Positions 1-9,800 of a DNA stretch of 9,986 nucleotides are shown here, in pieces; the first letter of the stretch is position 1, and each line of letters opens with the position of its first letter. The position numbers and the translations under genes are program-made. Source of the stretch: Prevotella sp. (lineage in GTDB: Bacteria > Bacteroidota > Bacteroidia > Bacteroidales > Dysgonomonadaceae); assembly GCA_031263965.1 (NCBI GenBank), contig JAISES010000300.1:1-9986 (forward strand), given 5' to 3'. Below the pieces are notes generated by a model. The model had not been told where the DNA came from, searched no databases, and was given only the letters and a program-made list of their open reading frames with translations.

Positions 1-1
1 A

Positions 2-484
2 CCTCGCCATGCCGCCGAAATCATTGCTTCGGGGTTAAAAGAGTTGGGGCTCATGAAAGGTGATGTGAAAGAAGCCGTAGAGTTGGGTGCACACGCCCTC
101 TTCTTTCCGCATGGTTTGGGACACCAGTTAGGATTGGATGTGCATGATATGGAAAACTTTGGCGAAGATTATGTTGGTTATGACGACACTGTGTATAGAA
201 GCGACATATTCGGCTGGAGCGCTTTGCGTATGGCTCGCGAACTGAAACCCGGATTTGTGATAACCGTAGAGCCGGGTATCTACTTCATTCCGCAACTTAT
301 TGATATCTGGAAAAGCGAAAAACGCTTTGAAGATTTTATCAATTACAGTAAGGTAGAAACTTATCGTGATTTCGGAGGTATCCGAATCGAAGATGATGTG
401 CTGGTTACGGAAACTTCACATAAAGTATTAGGTCCTCATTTGGAAAAAGGAGTTGATGAATTGGAAGAGATAATGAAAAAATAA
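2..484 (+). CDS. Xaa-Pro aminopeptidase, M24 family, C-terminal part (5' end outside window)
   Basis: This is the last 160 codons of an aminopeptidase P-like enzyme, which removes an N-terminal residue preceding proline and acts as a cytosolic dinuclear-metal peptidase. The frame is open from the left edge, so the start lies upstream; the TTG at 44 is internal. The M24 signature HGLGHQLGLDVHD starts at 110. By analogy with E. coli PepP its second His is the metal ligand, and the other two His surround the active site. The two C-terminal metal-ligand glutamates are visible in VEPGIY (from 266) and in RIEDDV (from 383). The two aspartate ligands would lie off the left edge. The stretch between the His motif and VEPGIY, including VYRSDIFGW, is as I recall it in Bacteroidetes homologues. 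The end matches a normal family C-terminus, so the gene looks intact. It could be annotated pepP, but the specificity within M24B (aminopeptidase P versus prolidase) cannot be settled from this part. Confidence 0.93.
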   Translation, partial: PRHAAEIIASGLKELGLMKGDVKEAVELGAHALFFPHGLGHQLGLDVHDMENFGEDYVGYDDTVYRSDIFGWSALRMARELKPGFVITVEPGIYFIPQLIDIWKSEKRFEDFINYSKVETYRDFGGIRIEDDVLVTETSHKVLGPHLEKGVDELEEIMKK

Positions 485-559
485 CGTCTCAAAATTTATT
501 CAGAAAGTTTTGGAACAATATTAACTAATCACCGTGAATGGCAAACTGAACTGTAAATT

Positions 560-1804
560 ATGAATGTTTTAATTATTGGACGTGGCGGACGTGAACACGC
601 TATTGCATGGAAGGCAGCACAATCGCCGCTGGTGTCTCAAATCTTTGTAGCGCCGGGGAGTGCTGGCATGAGCGAGCATTATAATTGTGTCAATATCAAT
701 GAGACCGATAATGCAGGGTTGCTTGACTTTGCCAAACTACAGCAAATAGATCTGACCATCGTAGGCCCTGAAGCAGCACTGATGAATGGAGTTGTAAACG
801 ATTTTCGAGCAGCAGGTCTCACTATATTTGGGCCGGATAAAGCAGCCGCCATGATTGAAGGCAGTAAATCGTTCGCAAAGCAATTGATGCAAAAGTACCA
901 TATTCCGACCGCTGCCTTTGAAATTTTTTCCGATTATGAGAAAGCAAAACAATATGTGGCAGGGTCAGATATGCCTGTTGTAATCAAATTCAATGGATTA
1001 GCAGCAGGCAAAGGAGTAGTGATAGCTCAAACCGAAGCAGAAGCGATTCAGGCATTACACGAAATATTGCAGGAGAAGAAATTCGGCACTGGCGATGTAG
1101 TTATTGAAGAGTTTTTGAGGGGACCTGAATTTTCACTTATGGCCCTGGTAAACGGCGAACAGGTAGTTCCTCTGCCTGTTGCACAAGACCACAAGCGCGC
1201 TTTCGATAATGATGAAGGACCTAATACGGGCGGTATGGGGGCCTATTCTCCTGTGCCGATTATTTCGCAAAAAGCTGTAACCGAAGCCATAACAAAAATC
1301 ATGCAACCTACAGCTAAAGCCATGGTTGAAGAGGGGAGGCCATTTTGTGGCGTACTCTATGGCGGACTTGTCTTAACAGAGTTCGGTCCTAAAGTGATTG
1401 AATTTAATGCCCGTTTCGGCGATCCTGAAACTGAAGTGGTGCTTCCTAAAATCAGTAGCGACCTGGTGCAACATATTTTGGATGTGTTAGCCCACCGTCC
1501 CACTGTCGTAACTTGCTATGCCCATTTTTTTCTGGGAGTCGTAATGGCCTCAAAAGGGTATCCCGGCAACTTCACAAAAGGAATCCCGATTCAAGGACTC
1601 CCGTTGAAAAATACTGTTTTCCATATGGGGACGGATCAAGAGAATGGGCAATGGGTAAACAGCGGCGGCCGAGTACTGTTTGTACTGGGAGAGGGCAAAA
1701 CTGCGAAAGAGGCTCAGGAAGATGCCTATAGGGCTGTTGATCAAATTGATAGCGATAATCTGTTCTGTCGAAAAGATATTGGATACCAAGTCATAAATTA
1801 TTAA
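560..1804 (+). CDS. purD: Phosphoribosylamine--glycine ligase (GAR synthetase)
   Basis: PurD joins glycine to phosphoribosylamine using ATP, the second step of de novo purine synthesis in the cytosol. The 414 residues are close to the usual family length of about 420-430, and the ATG at 560 gives the expected N-terminus. Visible motifs are the N-domain loop GRGGREHA (7-14), VGPEAAL (68-74), the ATP-grasp segment NGLAAGKGVVIA (145-156), QDHKRAFDNDEGPNTGGMGA (209-228), and IEFNARFGDPETE (280-292), whose E281 and N283 are the expected metal ligands. The C-terminus ends in the family motif FCRKDIG (402-408). Residues 143-146 read KFNG where most relatives I recall have KADG. The sequence reads more like Bacillus-type PurD than the Bacteroidales type (see findings). 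It lies 75 bases after the aminopeptidase gene, a gap in which I see no clear promoter or terminator, and just before lnt. No Shine-Dalgarno site is visible. Confidence 0.97.
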   Translation: MNVLIIGRGGREHAIAWKAAQSPLVSQIFVAPGSAGMSEHYNCVNINETDNAGLLDFAKLQQIDLTIVGPEAALMNGVVNDFRAAGLTIFGPDKAAAMIEGSKSFAKQLMQKYHIPTAAFEIFSDYEKAKQYVAGSDMPVVIKFNGLAAGKGVVIAQTEAEAIQALHEILQEKKFGTGDVVIEEFLRGPEFSLMALVNGEQVVPLPVAQDHKRAFDNDEGPNTGGMGAYSPVPIISQKAVTEAITKIMQPTAKAMVEEGRPFCGVLYGGLVLTEFGPKVIEFNARFGDPETEVVLPKISSDLVQHILDVLAHRPTVVTCYAHFFLGVVMASKGYPGNFTKGIPIQGLPLKNTVFHMGTDQENGQWVNSGGRVLFVLGEGKTAKEAQEDAYRAVDQIDSDNLFCRKDIGYQVINY

Positions 1805-1823
1805 TCTGTTGCAAATCAGTAAA

Positions 1824-3518
1824 ATGAAACGAGAAACTACTATCCCGCAAAAAAAAATATACCTGTTACTCCTGAGCCTGTTGTCAGGCTTGCTGTTGTG
1901 GCTTTCATGGACACCTTCCGGTTTTCCGGTTCTCATCTTTTTTGCCTTTGTGCCCATGCTCTTCATTAGCGACCTGTTGCTGCCACGGCATAGTAAAGTG
2001 TCGCTCTGGCACGGCATTATTTACACACTTCCCGGTTTGCTGCTTTGGAATGCCGGTACTACATGGTGGATATGGAACAGCACGCCGCCCGGAGCTGTGG
2101 GTGCTATTGTACTCAACTCCTTTTTTATGTCAATAGTGTGGGGTTTGTGGCATTGGAGTCGCAACCAGCGCATTCCCGAACCGGCAAGTCCTGTCATCCT
2201 GATCACTTTTTGGATAAGTTGGGAGTTGCTTCATCTTCATTGGGATTTAACCTGGCCCTGGCTCAATCTGGGCAACGTATTTGCTTCCGTTACCACATGG
2301 GTGCAATGGTACGAATATACGGGTGCATTTGGCGGTACGTTGTGGGTGTTAGCAGCCAATTTCCTCATTTACTACACACTCAAAGCGATTAGAGGCACCA
2401 CAAAAATGAAAACTATTATCACAAGCGTTTTAGTGGCATGGCTTGCTGTGCCATTGGTCGTTTCATTCTTCATCTATCAGCACCACACGCCAACGCAAAG
2501 CGGTGTGGGAATTGAAGCAGTGGTGGTACAGCCCAATACGGATGCTTGGGAAGAGGAGTATGCTATGAGCCATACCGAACACATTATGCGATTGCTCGCT
2601 ACAGTACAGCAGCAGGTTACGCCTGCCACACAATTGATTGTTTGTCCCGAATCGGCGTTGCCGCATAATCTCTACGAGCATATTCTTTTGACCAAAAATT
2701 ATACCTCCGAAAACAGTGCTTACGTTCCCTTTATCCTTTTAGACTCGCTGATAACGCATAATTCCAATCTCAATTTCATTTTGGGTTTATCCACTGTAGA
2801 AGTTTACAATTACAAAATTTCTCCTACTTGCCGAGAAGTCGGTAATGGAAAGTTTCTGGAATATTACAATACCTCCTGCTGCTACAATCGACAGCAAATT
2901 AACGGCCTGTATCACAAAAGTCGCTTAGTGCCGGGAGTAGAAAAAATGCCTTTCCCAAAATTATTCGGCTTTTTAGAATCTTTGGTAATTGATTTGGGAG
3001 GTACCAGCGGATCGCTGGGTCGTGACAGCGCACAACACACTTTTACACTGTACTTGAATAATGACAGTTGCAAAGTGGGCGCGCCGATATGCTATGAATC
3101 AATTTACGGCGAACTCTTTGGTGGTTTTGTGCGTCGTGGGGCACAATTGATGTGTGTGATTACCAACGACGACTGGTGGGGCAATACCCCCGGCCACAGA
3201 CAACACTTTCTTATGTCCAAACTGCGGGCAATAGAGTGTCGCCGTACCATATTACGCTCGGCCAATACCGGAATTTCCGCTATCATCAACGAACGCGGCG
3301 ATGTACTGCAACAAACGAAATACAAAACCCGTATCGCCCTGAAACAAACGGTCTATCCCAACGCTCAAATTACCTTTTATGCCGCACACGGCGACTATAT
3401 AGCCCGCTTCGCTTTCTGCATGGCTGTTTTGTCGTTCTTATTTGTTATCGTCCTCATGTGCCTTCGTATTTTCGCTCGCAAAAAATGTTCTTCATTGTTG
3501 CGATTTTTTAAGTCATAG
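1824..3518 (+). CDS. lnt: Apolipoprotein N-acyltransferase
   Basis: Lnt adds the third acyl chain, taken from a phospholipid, to the N-terminal cysteine of diacylated lipoproteins in the inner membrane. With the ATG at 1824 the protein has 564 residues. An in-frame TTG at 1809 would add five residues; I prefer the ATG. The N-terminal part (about 11-220) holds several hydrophobic membrane segments, with the conserved WWIWNSTPPG at 81-90 and WDLTWPWLNLG at 140-150. The periplasmic nitrilase-like domain follows (about 230-515). Its likely catalytic triad is E276 in CPESALPH, K365 in YHKSRLVPG and C423 in GAPICYESIYGE, matching Glu267, Lys335 and Cys387 of E. coli Lnt. TNDDWWGNTPGHRQH (447-461) and RSANTGIS (478-485) are further family signatures. 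A last membrane helix lies at about 529-549, followed by a basic tail. Only 19 bases separate it from purD, so the two are probably one transcript. The sequence looks typical of Bacteroidetes and intact. Confidence 0.96.
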   Translation: MKRETTIPQKKIYLLLLSLLSGLLLWLSWTPSGFPVLIFFAFVPMLFISDLLLPRHSKVSLWHGIIYTLPGLLLWNAGTTWWIWNSTPPGAVGAIVLNSFFMSIVWGLWHWSRNQRIPEPASPVILITFWISWELLHLHWDLTWPWLNLGNVFASVTTWVQWYEYTGAFGGTLWVLAANFLIYYTLKAIRGTTKMKTIITSVLVAWLAVPLVVSFFIYQHHTPTQSGVGIEAVVVQPNTDAWEEEYAMSHTEHIMRLLATVQQQVTPATQLIVCPESALPHNLYEHILLTKNYTSENSAYVPFILLDSLITHNSNLNFILGLSTVEVYNYKISPTCREVGNGKFLEYYNTSCCYNRQQINGLYHKSRLVPGVEKMPFPKLFGFLESLVIDLGGTSGSLGRDSAQHTFTLYLNNDSCKVGAPICYESIYGELFGGFVRRGAQLMCVITNDDWWGNTPGHRQHFLMSKLRAIECRRTILRSANTGISAIINERGDVLQQTKYKTRIALKQTVYPNAQITFYAAHGDYIARFAFCMAVLSFLFVIVLMCLRIFARKKCSSLLRFFKS

Positions 3519-3802
3519 TTTGTTCATTCAAACCTGTTTATTTGATGCATTTTTGCGAAAGTCAGAAAAAAATGACAAAAAGAGGTTCTTCAAGAGGGTT
3601 GATTTTCTTTTCTACCCTGTATAATAATACTGATAATTGAGGATTTACTTAAAAAGAAGAACAATTTATCAAAAAAATAGTATTGAAAATCAACAATTTC
3701 CGATTTTTATTGATTATTTCTATATTTTTAATTGGACAATAATGAATTGAATTATTTTTCTTTGTATTTTTGCCGAACAATAATAATTAAACTTTTTAAG
3801 TT
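3519..3802. other. AT-rich intergenic region between lnt and the Tc-toxin-like gene
   Basis: These 284 bases hold no convincing gene. A 60-codon frame that enters from inside lnt and ends at 3624 is a shadow without recognisable content. The region is strongly AT-rich, more so towards its 3' half. A candidate promoter lies near its right end. A 10-base inverted repeat (ACTTAAAAAG at 3647-3656, CTTTTTAAGT at 3792-3801) has its right arm immediately before the start codon of the large gene. In AT-rich DNA such a pair may arise by chance. I found no clear hairpin-plus-U-tract terminator for lnt. Confidence 0.6.
3747..3772 (+). promoter_or_regulatory. Candidate Bacteroidetes-type promoter for the Tc-toxin-like gene
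   Basis: TATTTTTG at 3765-3772 fits the Bacteroidetes -7 consensus TAnnTTTG exactly and ends 30 bases before the ATG at 3803. The upstream element is weak: the only nearby TTG is at 3747-3749, which is closer to the -7 element than the usual spacing. The surrounding AT-richness makes a chance match quite possible. No Shine-Dalgarno sequence lies between it and the ATG, which is normal for the phylum. Confidence 0.35.
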
Positions 3803-6800
3803 ATGGCTTCATTTTCTTTTTTTCTTCCGGAAAAATTCTCTTTAGAGAACAGGGAACACATATATTTGTTACAACAGGCGTTAACCGCGCTGAAATACGA
3901 AATTGTACAGCAAGAAATAACAGATCGGGAATATGGAGAGAGTACCAAAGTAGCGGTAGCAAGTTTTCAGCAAGCACATGCTTTGGGAATAACTGTTGCT
4001 CCATCTTCGGATACCATTAGTGCTATTAACAAAGAGTTACAACAATTATACAGGATTTTTGGGATTTTCACCAATAAATCGAGCATGCCTGTATTTGCAG
4101 CAACAGCAGTACTTTTGATTGACGGGAAGGAAACAACCAGTGAATTGACTTTGCAAGACGGTTCTTTCCGGTTTTATCCTACATTTGGATCTTACTATCT
4201 TGATGCAAGGGGGCAATTGCGTTACTATCCCAAAGTGGATATAAAGATTTATCAAAATGGAAATTCGGAACCTGTTTTTACCTCATCTTCATATATTTCC
4301 GAAATAGAGACTGTGTTTAATTTTACCTCCGATCAGGTTATATTGACAGATTCTTTCTATGACATCTGTTATGAAAAGTTGGATAACTATTACAAGAGAA
4401 CCCCCAATGCGGTTGGAAAGTCAGGCGATGTAAACTTTACCATCGAAAACTTATGGGAATGTTCCTCTAAAGATCTTAAGCAAATCTCTCTGGCAACCGG
4501 CATTAATATGGAAACCCTTATGCAATTGATAATAGGACAAAAGTTAAGTACATGGCAAAAAGAAGAGAGCAACAAGAGAGATAGTACAATAAATGAGGCA
4601 ATAACTCCTGCTGTATGTTTCGCCCTTTTATCGCAAAACAGCATAACGGCCATGCCACAGCAACTCTATCAGGATATTGATGAGAAACAAGAGTGGACGG
4701 ATTATAAAAATAAACTTGTTAATATTGCGGAAATAGGGCTTACGCAACTATCTCCGACGAATATCGCAGACACACTTACAACAGCCTCCCAGTTAAATCG
4801 TATTCCCTTTTTAATGATAGACGATATAGAAAATATTTCCGACAATATTATTGAGAACAATGAAAATGTACGGGGAGTTGAACCACTACTGGCAGGAGGC
4901 CAAAACATTACGAAACTTATTGAAATAGCAGAAGCAGCCTACGGTTTTTCTCTCTCGAGCAATCCGAAAAAAGATGTGGTGACCAAATTTATAGATAACA
5001 GTACCAATTTTAATGCCTTTATTGCTGATTTAGAAAGTAATAAAACCCAAGACGATGGAACAGATGAACTGGTTGCGGTTTTTAACCTGAGTCGCGTTAC
5101 CCGTAATTTTACCCCTTTGATAGAGAAAATACTGGACAGTTATAAGGATGATATAAAAAACGATATTCGTTATGTGGCAACTTTTTCCAAAGTGAACTGG
5201 GAAGGGATAATTATTGGTAATAATACTAATGGTTCCGGATATCCTGAAGATTTTACAAGTGTCGATGAGTATGCTCAATTCCTTGTCAATGTATGCCAGG
5301 AACTTTACACGGATATTGCCACAATATCTCTATTGATAGAAGATTCGGAGGAATTGGGACTTAACAAGTTATCGGAAATTAGAAATGCGCTGCTTGCGAA
5401 TACGAATTTTAATCTTCTTACCAGCAACTATGATGCACTTGATTTGGCCGATGATATGGATGCCATCTCAGAGTTACGGCAAATACAGGAGATTTATCGA
5501 ATTACCCCCACTCCAGAGGCTGTAAGAGTGATGTTTAAAAATAAGATCACCTCCGCTAGTCAAGTCTATTTTATGGGTAAAAGAGAGTTGGAACACAGAT
5601 TGAAGGATTCTTCCCTCTCGCAGGCAAATATTGATTCTATTTTTGATGCGGCAAGTGGAAGATTTGCTAACAACTTAAATGCTTTCTTTCATATTCAGTC
5701 TCTTTTAAGCCATGCATCGCTCATGGCAATAGGCGGAGCAAATAAAGAAAATTTAAAAGATAAATTTCCCAATCTGAAAGATCTTTTTAACGAGTTGGAT
5801 TATTGTGAATGCGAACACGACAGTTCGGTATATAGTGCCGCTGCCTATCTGGCTGATCTGTTGAATTTTTTAGAAAATCGTACTGTTCAGTCCGGCAAAA
5901 CAGTAAAGGATTTTCTGTACTATGATCAAGGAAATCCGGATAATTTACTGCGAAGAAAAGATATTGGCAAAATATGGCTCAATACTCAAAATACCAATAC
6001 AGTACTTCCATACATAGATTTGGTGTGTGAAGTTTTGGAAGAGGCGGTTTTAAGAATTTCGTATGCCGATTATGAGCGTGAAGAAGAAGAGGATTACCAA
6101 ACCACTTTAACTGCAAAAGAATTGCTTGCTGCTCCGGAGCATATTTTAAGAAATAAGTATCAGAATGATATTACGGCATACGACATTTTGAAAGAGAAAT
6201 CATATCCCATGTTTGCTCCGTTAAATCTGTGGCAAACAGAGATAAGGGCATATTTAAAATTTATGGGCATAGAACGTTACCAGTTAATGGAAGCGTTTCA
6301 AGGTCATGACAATGCATCTGGAACCTATACCCCCACCCATGCAAACATTGCGGCCGAATATTTTGGATTGACCTCTTTAGAAGAAAATCTTATTATTACA
6401 TCAACACAACCCGCAGAATCGGAAGATCTAAGAGAGACAGAAGAACCAGAGTCCGCGAATGATTCTAACAATCCATGGCATACAGAACTCAAAGAGGATA
6501 AAGGATTATATAAAATGCCAATTGCCGATTTTCTGCAAGATAGTGGATTGTCTGTTCCTGAACTGATTGATATTTGCAACTATTATTATGGCGATACTTC
6601 CAATATTATCCGTTGGGTGCAACTGACCTTGGAAAGTTTTGAAGATTGCAGCTATACAAATAAAGATATTTCCGGTAATAATGCTTCGAGTTTTGACCGT
6701 GCACACCGCTTTATACGGCTCTACCGCAAATCGGGATGGAAAATTTGGGAACTGGATCTGTTACTGCGCAGTTCGGTTGCTCACTTTAACACGCAAAATC

Positions 6801-9800
6801 TGGAGGGGTTGGATAACTTAGATGCGGAAACATTATCAAACTTAATGCTCTTTAAAAAACAACAGGAAACATTAAAATTATCTGTAGAAGAATTGCTGGC
6901 ATGCTATGCAAAAATTAACACCGAAACGATTATCGAAAAGGGGAAAAAGAAGCCCTGCCTGTACGATCGCCTGTTTTTACAAAAATCGTTGTCTGATCCG
7001 ATAAATCAAAACCTGTCAAATATAAAACAAGGAAAGGAAGGCGCATCTCTTAACGATAACGACCAACCTCTGATTACGGCCTGCTTATCCTTAAAAGAAT
7101 CCGACTTTCAATTTTTACAAAGTAAATGGGATAAATCAAACCCATATGACCTTTCCTATCTTACTTTTCTCTACCGACATGGCATATTGGCCAAGAAATT
7201 GAAAATATCGGCAGAAGATCTGTTTACGGTATTTACCTTACTTAATGAAAACATTGTATATGATGACTATTACACCCTCTCGGTTATCGATACTGTTATA
7301 GCTACCGTAGCAAAAATAAAAGCCTCTAAACTTACGATAGCCGAATATGAATATCTGGCTTTATATACCTGTCCGGAAAGTACCTCAACAAGAGATGTAA
7401 CCATTTCTTACAAAGCTCAGGAGCTTGCTTTAAGCAAAGAAATTCTGGATCAATACACTACTCTTTTACAGTCTGCTCTCAGCAAGGCTATAAGGCCGCC
7501 TGCAGAAAATGATTTCTTTAAAGATGAAGAAGCTTCGACAGAACATTGGGAAGCCTCAATCCCCTACAAAGAATATTTTACCGATTATCTGCTGGCAACC
7601 GAACAGTACAGTCTGGAAGACATTGAAGAATTAATCCGTATTATAGAATGCGTTTCCGATAAAACAGATAATGAAATAGATGTGTTTACAAAACAGATGT
7701 TTATTTCAACCGATTATTTCCCTGTACAAATCAATCTTCACAAAGAGTATCCACTTGAAAAAGAAGCTCTCATAGTAAGGTACAAAAATGTGGGATTCTT
7801 TGTAGATGCAGGCCTGTTATCCGCAACGGTGATCAATTATTTTTCGGAATGGTTTGAACTGTCGGCTGTTACCGTGCAGTTCTATTTGGGGTACTATTTG
7901 GGGCCAAAATATTTACAGGGCACCTCTTTTAGTGACATGTTACTCAATGCTTTTGAAGGAACAAATGGAAGTCTGCTTTTACTATCCCTTCATAAAGTAT
8001 CCTTACTGATTAACAAAAAGCAGATTTCGGAGGCCGATTTGGCACTGCTGCTGGATATGCCCATGCCAACAACCCAACAACCATTTATCTGGTATAATTT
8101 TACCCTGTCTGTCCCCGATGGCAATACATTAACTGATTTTCTGAAACTGGATGCTCTACTAGCTTTGCAGAAACGGTACGGCACAATGGGAGAAACGGAT
8201 ACGCTGTTTTCCTTACTCAGTAAATTTGCCCATGGAACTCTGGAAAACAACCTGTTCTTTGCTTTGCTTTGTCAATTGACAAGTTGGGACCCTGTTCAAT
8301 TCAAGCAATTACAGCAAGATGATGCCTTGCATTACAAGCTGAATGATTTTTACGATCCTGAAACCTATCAAAAAATGGGGCAATGCTTAGACATAATAGA
8401 CAAAACAGGGGTAACTGTCAGTTTCATAGAGACATGGAAGTTGCGGGATAATGACGAATCATTAATAGCCCAACAAGTAAAAGGAGCTGCCAAGGCGCAT
8501 TACGATTTGGATACATGGCTGGATAAATTGCCTGCCATACAGAATCCTATTCGAGAAGCCAAAAGCCACGCCTTGTCCTCATTTCTGATTGCCTGTTCCA
8601 TGAGAGGCGAAATTGATTCTTTACGCTGGAATGATCAAACAGAGCTCTATAACTACTTCCTGCTAGATACCGAAATGAAACCGATTATGAAAACTTCCCG
8701 TTTGGTACAGGCTACGCTCTCCGTGCAACTGTTTGTGCAGCGGTGTTTGTTAGGACTTGAAAATAGTGCCATAAAAACGAATGAGGATACGTGGCAGCAA
8801 TGGGAATGGATGAAAAAATACAGAGTATGGGAAGCCAACCGGAAAGTATTCCTCTATCCCGAGAACTGGATAGAGCCGGAGTTGAGAGACGACAAAACGC
8901 CTTTCTTCAAGGATATGGAAGACGAACTCAATCAGGGTGATATTACCAACGAACTGGCAGAAACCGCATTTGAAAACTATCTTCAAAAATTGAAAGATGT
9001 ATCCAATCTTTTTGTGTGCGGGATATATCGAGAATTTGTAAATGGCAATGACGGACAATATAATGGGGGATTGATCCTGAAAGCCTCCAAAGTAGATACT
9101 ACCCATGTGATTGCCCGTTCCAGAAGTACTCCCTATCAATACTATTATCGGGCCTACGATGCTATTGGCAAAAAATGGTCTTACTGGGAATCTGTCGAAC
9201 TTGATATTAAGGGGGATGTGGTGATTCCGATGATATATAACCGGAAATTGCACCTTTTCTGGTTATCGCCCGTGCAAAAATCGAAGAATAGAAATACAGG
9301 AGGCGAAGTAGGAGACAAGAGAGCGCCCGTGAACTATACAGAAATACAGTTAGGCTGGAGTATCCTGAAAAACAGGAAATTTACGGCGGTAAACTACTCT
9401 TCAAAAAAAATGCTCATCAAGGGACAGACTGTGACCGATACTTTTTCTCTTATAGCACAATATATCGAAGCACGAAACGAGATAGAATTTTCTGTTCTTC
9501 AACACATGGAGGATGGAGATATGACTGTAGAAGAAAGAACTTCGACAGCCTCCCTTCTTACGGGCAAGTTCTTTTTTAATGAGAATGTCTATCGAGTCAA
9601 CAGTATTATACATAATGCGAAAGATATTCCCGATGGAGGATCCCAAGATGATGATTTGAACACTGAGCAAAAGACTTTCAAAGTCATAGCCAAAGAGATG
9701 AGTGTGGAAGAACGTACGGAATTGAAATTTGTAGAGGGTAATTATGACAGATGGGATGAAATAACACGGAATGATCCTGATGATTCTACTATTACTTACT

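Noticed and set aside
1809..1823. In-frame TTG five codons upstream of the lnt ATG as the start
   Set aside because: The ATG at 1824 leaves a normal basic N-terminus before the first membrane helix; the TTG would add only MQISK and sits four bases after the purD stop. It remains possible but less likely.
1550..2017. 155-codon reverse-strand frame across the purD-lnt junction
   Set aside because: It overlaps the conserved ends of two well-supported genes and has no domain-like content.
3548..3555. CATTTTTG as an alternative upstream promoter element
   Set aside because: It misses the first base of TAnnTTTG, and the nearest TTTG (3519-3522) is further away than the consensus spacing.
3575..3625. 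Possible rho-independent terminator after lnt
   Set aside because: The AAGAGGTTCTTCAAGAGGG stretch gives only very short stems with almost no loop and no GC-rich arm, so no terminator is supported.
6398..6480. Possible frameshift or domain boundary in the TcA-like gene at the acidic stretch
   Set aside because: The same frame continues with family motifs on both sides, so it is an in-frame insertion and not a break.
8750..9253. 167-codon reverse-strand frame
   Set aside because: It lies wholly inside the TcA-like gene, opposite its strongly conserved neuraminidase-like region, and has no recognisable motif. It is an antisense shadow.
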